DNA of 44,953 bases from Nitrospira sp. (lineage in GTDB: Bacteria > Nitrospirota > Nitrospiria > Nitrospirales > Nitrospiraceae). The position numbers and the translations under genes were made by a program. Below the pieces are notes generated by a model that saw only the letters and a list, made by a program, of their open reading frames with translations, searched no databases and had not been told where the DNA came from. The DNA is taken from assembly GCA_019636915.1 (NCBI GenBank), contig JAHBWQ010000009.1:1-44953 (forward strand), written 5' to 3'. This document shows, piece by piece, positions 41,190-44,953 of the stretch (its first letter is position 1; every line of letters begins with the position of its first letter).

Positions 41190-42397
41190 AGGATATAGCC
41201 CAACAACTCGACTTGATACTCCGTGGTGCGGTGGAGGTCATTCAGCAGACCGAGCTCGAGGCAAAGCTGAAGCGATCGCTCTTGGAGAAGCGGCCCCTAC
41301 GCATCAAGGCGGGATTCGATCCGACGGCGCCAGATCTGCACCTTGGACACACGGTCCTCATCCATAAGCTGAAACACTTTCAAGACCTTGGTCATCAAGT
41401 GATCTTCCTGATCGGTGATTTCACAGGGATGATCGGTGATCCGACCGGCGTGTCCGAGACGCGTAAGGCGCTGACCAAGGAACAAGTCCAGGAAAACGCC
41501 AAGACGTACCAGCGTCAGATCTTCAAGATTCTCGATCCTGAAAAGACCACCATCGAATTCAACAGTCGCTGGATGGGACCGATGACGGCCGATGGATTGA
41601 TCCAGTTAGCCGCACATTATCGAGTCGCCAGGATGATGGAACGGGATGATTTTCACAAACGGTATCATGAGCAGAAGCCCATCAGTGTCCACGAATTTCT
41701 CTATCCACTCGTTCAGGGGTACGACTCCGTTGCGTTGAAAGCCGATGTGGAGCTAGGTGGAACGGATCAAAAATTCAACCTGTTGGTTGGACGTGAGTTG
41801 CAGCGAGATTATGGGCAAGAATCACAGGTCGTCATCACCATGCCGTTACTCGAAGGCACAGACGGCGTGAAGAAGATGAGCAAGAGCGTCGGCAACTATA
41901 TCGCGCTGGAAGACAAGCCTGGTGAGATGTTCGGGAAGGTCATGTCGATCAGTGATACCTTGATGTATCGGTACTATGAATTGTTGACGACAGAAGATCT
42001 CGGCCATGCCAGGTCACTGCATCCGATGGAAGCTAAGCAGACTCTTGCCGAATTGATTGTGACGCAGTACCACAGATCAGATGCAGGGAAACAGGCGAGG
42101 GCGGAGTTCGCGCAGAAGTTCCAAAAACAAGAATTCCCCGATGAGCCGGATGTGCGCGTGCAGCTGACGGCGCAGGACTTGAGAGATGGAAAGGCCATCG
42201 GGCTGGTTGATCTTGTGGCCAAGACCGGACTGGTTCCCAGCAAGAGCGAAGCACGTCGGCTGATCATTCAAGGTGGCGTCGAGATCGATGGGCAGAAACA
42301 GAGCGATGCCAATACAATGCTTGAAGTTGTCCAGGGCATGCAGTATCGGCTCAAGGTTGGTCGACGGAAGTTTGCAGTGGTCGAGTTAAAAGCCTAA
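41186..42397 (+). CDS. tyrS: Tyrosyl-tRNA synthetase
   Basis: 403 residues. Class I signatures are HLGH (52-55) and KMSKS (230-234), with [12 protein letters not shown] and GGTDQKFN typical of the TyrS2-like bacterial form. It ends with an S4 RNA-binding domain ([18 protein letters not shown]). It charges tRNA-Tyr with tyrosine in the cytoplasm. The ATG overlaps the stop of the preceding gene, so expression is coupled. Confidence 0.97.
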   Translation: MKDIAQQLDLILRGAVEVIQQTELEAKLKRSLLEKRPLRIKAGFDPTAPDLHLGHTVLIHKLKHFQDLGHQVIFLIGDFTGMIGDPTGVSETRKALTKEQVQENAKTYQRQIFKILDPEKTTIEFNSRWMGPMTADGLIQLAAHYRVARMMERDDFHKRYHEQKPISVHEFLYPLVQGYDSVALKADVELGGTDQKFNLLVGRELQRDYGQESQVVITMPLLEGTDGVKKMSKSVGNYIALEDKPGEMFGKVMSISDTLMYRYYELLTTEDLGHARSLHPMEAKQTLAELIVTQYHRSDAGKQARAEFAQKFQKQEFPDEPDVRVQLTAQDLRDGKAIGLVDLVAKTGLVPSKSEARRLIIQGGVEIDGQKQSDANTMLEVVQGMQYRLKVGRRKFAVVELKA

Positions 42398-42800
42398 CCC
42401 TCCCTACGTCCTCTCCACATATTCTCTCTACCTGTTCTTTAATCCTTACAACGTGCCGCACGGTACTTTCTTAGCTACCCACTAGCTTTGGGTCAATTCA
42501 CAAGCCGTCTCACGTGTTTGTGCTGAGCAAACTTTGACCGGGTTGGTTAGACCGAAGATCACTTCGTCTCAAAGTCATTTCTCGAGCAGTATTCCGAAAC
42601 ACGGTTCGGCACAAGGTGCTGGAAACCGCATTTTTCAGTGGCATCACACTTGCCCTATGACGAGGCACGGCTAGCCGATGTGTTCAAAAGTAAGAGGGCG
42701 AGCATGTATCAAGCGAAAGGCATTCGGTTATGGCTAAGGAGCCAGACGGAATGGCTGCGCTCACGGACGATGACTATTCACAATCAAGAGGAGAAAAACC
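42398..42800 (+). other. Intergenic region with structured element before the terminal gene unit
   Basis: 403 bases, no supportable gene. At 42531-42575 ACTTTGA and TCAAAGT enclose a second stem AGAC(C)GAAG/CTTCGTCT (one bulged C, ATCA loop). The ribosome site GAGGAG of the next gene is at 42788-42793. I cannot see a clear promoter or a tyrS terminator. Confidence 0.4.
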
Positions 42801-43493
42801 ATGCACGACATCGATCGGACACAAATGGAATACAACCCTGAGGCGGGATTCGAAACCAACCAAGAGCAGTTTGAGCAATTTGAAGGTGAACAATTTGAGT
42901 ATGGCGAAACGGCAGAGTGGGGAGAAGTCTTCAGCGAGGCAGAATTGATGGAAATTGCCGCAGAACTGCTTGAAGTCCGAGACGAGGCGGAGCTTGATCG
43001 ATTTCTCGGCAGTCTCATCAAAAAAGCCGGAAGTGCTATCGGAAAATTTGTGAAGTCTCCTGTGGGCCAGGCGATTGGAGGGATTCTGAAAGGCGCTGCC
43101 AAAAAGGCTTTGCCGATCGCTGGTGCTGCGCTTGGTGGCTTCGTGGGAGGTCCTATTGGTGCAAAGATCGGAAGTGGGCTCGCTAACGTAGCTGGCAAGG
43201 CGTTAGGGCTCGAGCTTGAGGCGTTGAGTGCGGAAGATCGTGAATTCGAAGGGGCGAAGCAGTTTGTCCGTTTTGCCGGAGAAGCCGTGAAGAACGCTGC
43301 CGCCGCACCTCCTACCGCCAACTTGCGGGCTGTTGCTAACGCAGCTGCCGCAGCTGCTGCGAGGAAATTTGCTCCTGGCTTCTTGACTGGAGCAGTGGGA
43401 GCTGGAATGCCGCCATCTGGAACGGCGTATGGTCGAGGCGCCAGTGGTCGCTGGGTCCGGCGCGGTAATCGGATCGTTCTGTTTGGAGTGTGA
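42801..43493 (+). CDS. Two-part acidic/cationic protein of unknown function
   Basis: 230 residues in distinct zones. Residues 1-66 are strongly acidic with F/Y/E repeats (EQFEQFEGEQFEYGE) and a short helix. Residues 72-137 are cationic, Gly/Ala-rich and amphipathic (KKAGSAIGKFVKSPVGQ ..., with GxxxG steps), like membrane-active peptides. Residues 138-200 are helical (LSAEDREFEGAKQFVRFAG, Ala-rich). The end ASGRWVRRGNRIVLFGV is a short Trp/Arg strand motif. Proteins with this plan (FE-rich start, Gly-rich middle, RWVRRG..IVL end) recur in diverse bacteria and are usually annotated hypothetical. There is no Sec signal peptide. GAGGAG precedes the ATG. It is followed after 6 bases by a metallopeptidase gene, which might process it. 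Confidence 0.8.
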   Translation: MHDIDRTQMEYNPEAGFETNQEQFEQFEGEQFEYGETAEWGEVFSEAELMEIAAELLEVRDEAELDRFLGSLIKKAGSAIGKFVKSPVGQAIGGILKGAAKKALPIAGAALGGFVGGPIGAKIGSGLANVAGKALGLELEALSAEDREFEGAKQFVRFAGEAVKNAAAAPPTANLRAVANAAAAAAARKFAPGFLTGAVGAGMPPSGTAYGRGASGRWVRRGNRIVLFGV

Positions 43494-43499
43494 ATCATC

Positions 43500-44834
43500 A
43501 TGAACACAGGATCGTTCGCTTCATGGATGTTGACGCAAGAGGCTCGGGCCTTACTTACCCGGCTTGCTCGGGTCAAGTCTTTCGCGCTGCATGAACCCAT
43601 GCTGCCAGCTGCAGCGATATTGCCCACGGCACAATCTGCTATCGAGCAATATCTGATACGAGGACGTCGTGAGCTCCATGGACTTGTTCACGACTTTCTT
43701 CGGTGGCTGGACGGGCCGCAGGGCCGCCTTGCCAGTCCCGCTGAAGCGCAACGGCGGTTCACGTTTCTTCGACTCAAATTCAATATCGTGCTCACACAGT
43801 TTGACACGTTCAATGATGTGCTCACGCAGCGGAGCGAAAACGAGACCGGTGTTTGGTTATCCGGTCTCGACGTCGTCTCCGCCGACGCGCTGGAGTTGCC
43901 CGGCAACTATTATGAGGCGCCACCCGTGATCTGTTACTTGGATCGCGGGGTGGGTGCGGCCATCAGGCGGGCACGGACGCGAATGCCGGGAGGTGGGGAA
44001 AACCCCGTCGCGATCATCCGTGTGCCACGTGAGCGCATGGTTGGGAGTGGCATCGGCTCCTCCTTAATTCATGAGGTGGGACATCAGGCTGCCGCGCTGT
44101 TGGATCTCGTGCCCTCTCTACGTCCGGTACTGTGCGGGCTCCAGCGAGGGAGTGGAGCAGATAGGCTCATCTGGCAGATCTGGGAACGGTGGATCTCAGA
44201 GATTGTTGCCGATTTTTGGTCGGTGGCCAGGGTGGGGGTCGGGTCGACAATGGGCCTGATGGGCGTTGTCAGCTTGCCTCGTGCCTTCGTGTTCCGGTTG
44301 AACCTGGACGACCCGCACCCAGCACCATGGATTCGCGTCAAGCTGAGCGCGGCGATCGGCAATGCACTGTACCCACATCCACAATGGGAACGGCTCGCAA
44401 CGCTCTGGGAGTCTTTCTATCCGCTTCAAAAGTTGGAGCCACAACAGAAAGCATTGTTCACAAGACTCCAAGCGAGCATGCCGGGGTTCATCGCCCTGCT
44501 CGTGCACCATCGCCCCAAAACGTTGCGAGGCCGCTCGCTCGTGGAGGCACTGGACGTGGGGCAACGGCAGCCCGCCCGCCTTGCCTGGCTCTTCCATCTC
44601 TGGCGGCGGACTCCGGCGGCGATGTACCAGGCAGCTCCGTCTCTCGTCTTTGCCGCAATAGGACAGGCACGGGCAGACGGCAAGATCAGTCCCGAATCAG
44701 AGAGTACGTTAGTCGCAAAGCTGCTGACCCACTGGGCGTTGCGCAGCACGTTGGATACGTCGGCATTCTGTGCGACTAAACCGACGCGCCGACTGCGCCG
44801 TTCCAGCGTGCAGCTACACATGCAGGTCGTGTGA
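43500..44834 (+). CDS. Predicted zinc metallopeptidase
   Basis: 444 residues. SLIHEVGHQAAALLDLVPSL contains HEVGH (191-195), the zinc-binding and catalytic motif, and EIVADFW (Glu234, 39 residues on) supplies a gluzincin-type third ligand. The region before (FNIVLTQFDTFNDVLTQRS) and the rest are helical. No signal peptide is visible, so it acts in the cytoplasm or is exported by another route. The C-terminal tail is Arg-rich (TKPTRRLRRSSVQL). It is translationally linked to the preceding gene (6-base gap) and lies 21 bases before the Cys-containing gene. The natural guess is that it matures or regulates one of them; this is inference. Confidence 0.78.
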   Translation: MNTGSFASWMLTQEARALLTRLARVKSFALHEPMLPAAAILPTAQSAIEQYLIRGRRELHGLVHDFLRWLDGPQGRLASPAEAQRRFTFLRLKFNIVLTQFDTFNDVLTQRSENETGVWLSGLDVVSADALELPGNYYEAPPVICYLDRGVGAAIRRARTRMPGGGENPVAIIRVPRERMVGSGIGSSLIHEVGHQAAALLDLVPSLRPVLCGLQRGSGADRLIWQIWERWISEIVADFWSVARVGVGSTMGLMGVVSLPRAFVFRLNLDDPHPAPWIRVKLSAAIGNALYPHPQWERLATLWESFYPLQKLEPQQKALFTRLQASMPGFIALLVHHRPKTLRGRSLVEALDVGQRQPARLAWLFHLWRRTPAAMYQAAPSLVFAAIGQARADGKISPESESTLVAKLLTHWALRSTLDTSAFCATKPTRRLRRSSVQLHMQVV

Positions 44835-44855
44835 TGAACCATCAAGGAGGATGAT

Positions 44856-44953
44856 ATGAGCACAAAAACTAATCGTTCCCAGCAGGGTTGCGAAAAAGAC
44901 TGCAAGGGGACACTCAGAGTCTGCCTGCGCGATGCAGGGGGCAGCCATAGCCC
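44856..44953 (+). CDS. Start of a Cys-containing small protein (truncated by window end)
   Basis: AAGGAGG lies five bases before the ATG. The visible 32 residues (MSTKTNRSQQGCEKDCKGTL ...) contain three Cys (C-x3-C-x6-C) and no signal peptide. The frame is open to the last base. It is the third gene of the unit with the acidic/cationic protein and the metallopeptidase. Its full length and nature cannot be judged. Confidence 0.65.
   Translation, partial: MSTKTNRSQQGCEKDCKGTLRVCLRDAGGSHS

Noticed and set aside
42761..43627. 288-codon open frame antisense to the acidic/cationic protein gene
   Set aside because: Translation is Ala/Pro/Ser-rich without domain character, and the opposite strand has a strong ribosome site and structured protein. 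It is a compositional shadow.

Overview
The window looks like a piece of a Gram-negative, free-living bacterial chromosome of moderately high GC. Gene style (ECF sigma/anti-sigma pair, lysine/methionine-repeat exported proteins, DUF2934 proteins, long PAS kinases with LuxR-type regulators, many small exported proteins of unknown function) is most like Nitrospira or a relative. That assignment is an impression from protein families, not a measurement. I see no rRNA, tRNA, CRISPR array, transposase or phage structural module.

Layout. (1) 1-1.8 kb: ECF sigma factor, zinc-finger anti-sigma factor and a MXKDX-type repeat protein. (2) 1.8-7.0 kb: two divergent redox units, a very large multicopper oxidase fused to a galactose-oxidase-like propeller on the minus strand, and a b-type cytochrome plus Tat-exported molybdopterin oxidoreductase on the plus strand. 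A nested 41-nt hairpin lies between them, and the cytochrome reading frame carries an in-frame TGA where a Trp is expected. (3) 7.3-14.9 kb: a signalling island with a five-PAS histidine kinase, its LuxR-type regulator, a receiver that has lost its phosphoacceptor, a LuxR regulator with a degenerate acidic pocket, two paralogous small helix-turn-helix-like proteins, two CxxC proteins, an intact DUF2934 gene, a decayed DUF2934 relic and a PAS-like protein. (4) 14.9-22.5 kb: a GT2 glycosyltransferase, tiny exported proteins, a full-length Lhr-type helicase containing several in-frame repeat insertions, a DUF3015 lipoprotein and an unknown protein. (5) 22.5-29 kb: a DUF2330 protein whose frame is continuous with an upstream RnfD-like membrane protein, small exported proteins (Sel1, proline-rich, DUF2147), a tandemly duplicated leader with a covarying hairpin in front of a 22-residue peptide and a lysine-rich coiled-coil protein, and a PII-like protein. 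(6) 29-35.7 kb: a minus-strand cluster of MHS-type transporter, cytochrome P450 and unknown lipoprotein, then a plus-strand lipoprotein/serine-hydrolase pair and a membrane-anchored transglycosylase-like protein. (7) 35.8-42.4 kb: DUF2314 protein, a methyltransferase-glycosyltransferase fusion, ndk, gcvH, a frameshifted dihydrolipoamide dehydrogenase, a ComEA-like protein and tyrS. (8) 42.8-44.95 kb: a three-gene unit of unknown function, consisting of an acidic/cationic two-part protein, an HExxH metallopeptidase and a Cys-containing small protein cut off by the window end.

The last unit is my best candidate for an undescribed system, followed by the duplicated leader with a compensatory base pair at 27.26-27.70 kb. 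Three genes are broken (the cytochrome by TGA, the DUF2934 relic by frameshift plus stop, the dihydrolipoamide dehydrogenase by one missing base). For the cytochrome and the dehydrogenase, sequencing or assembly error must be excluded before any biological reading.
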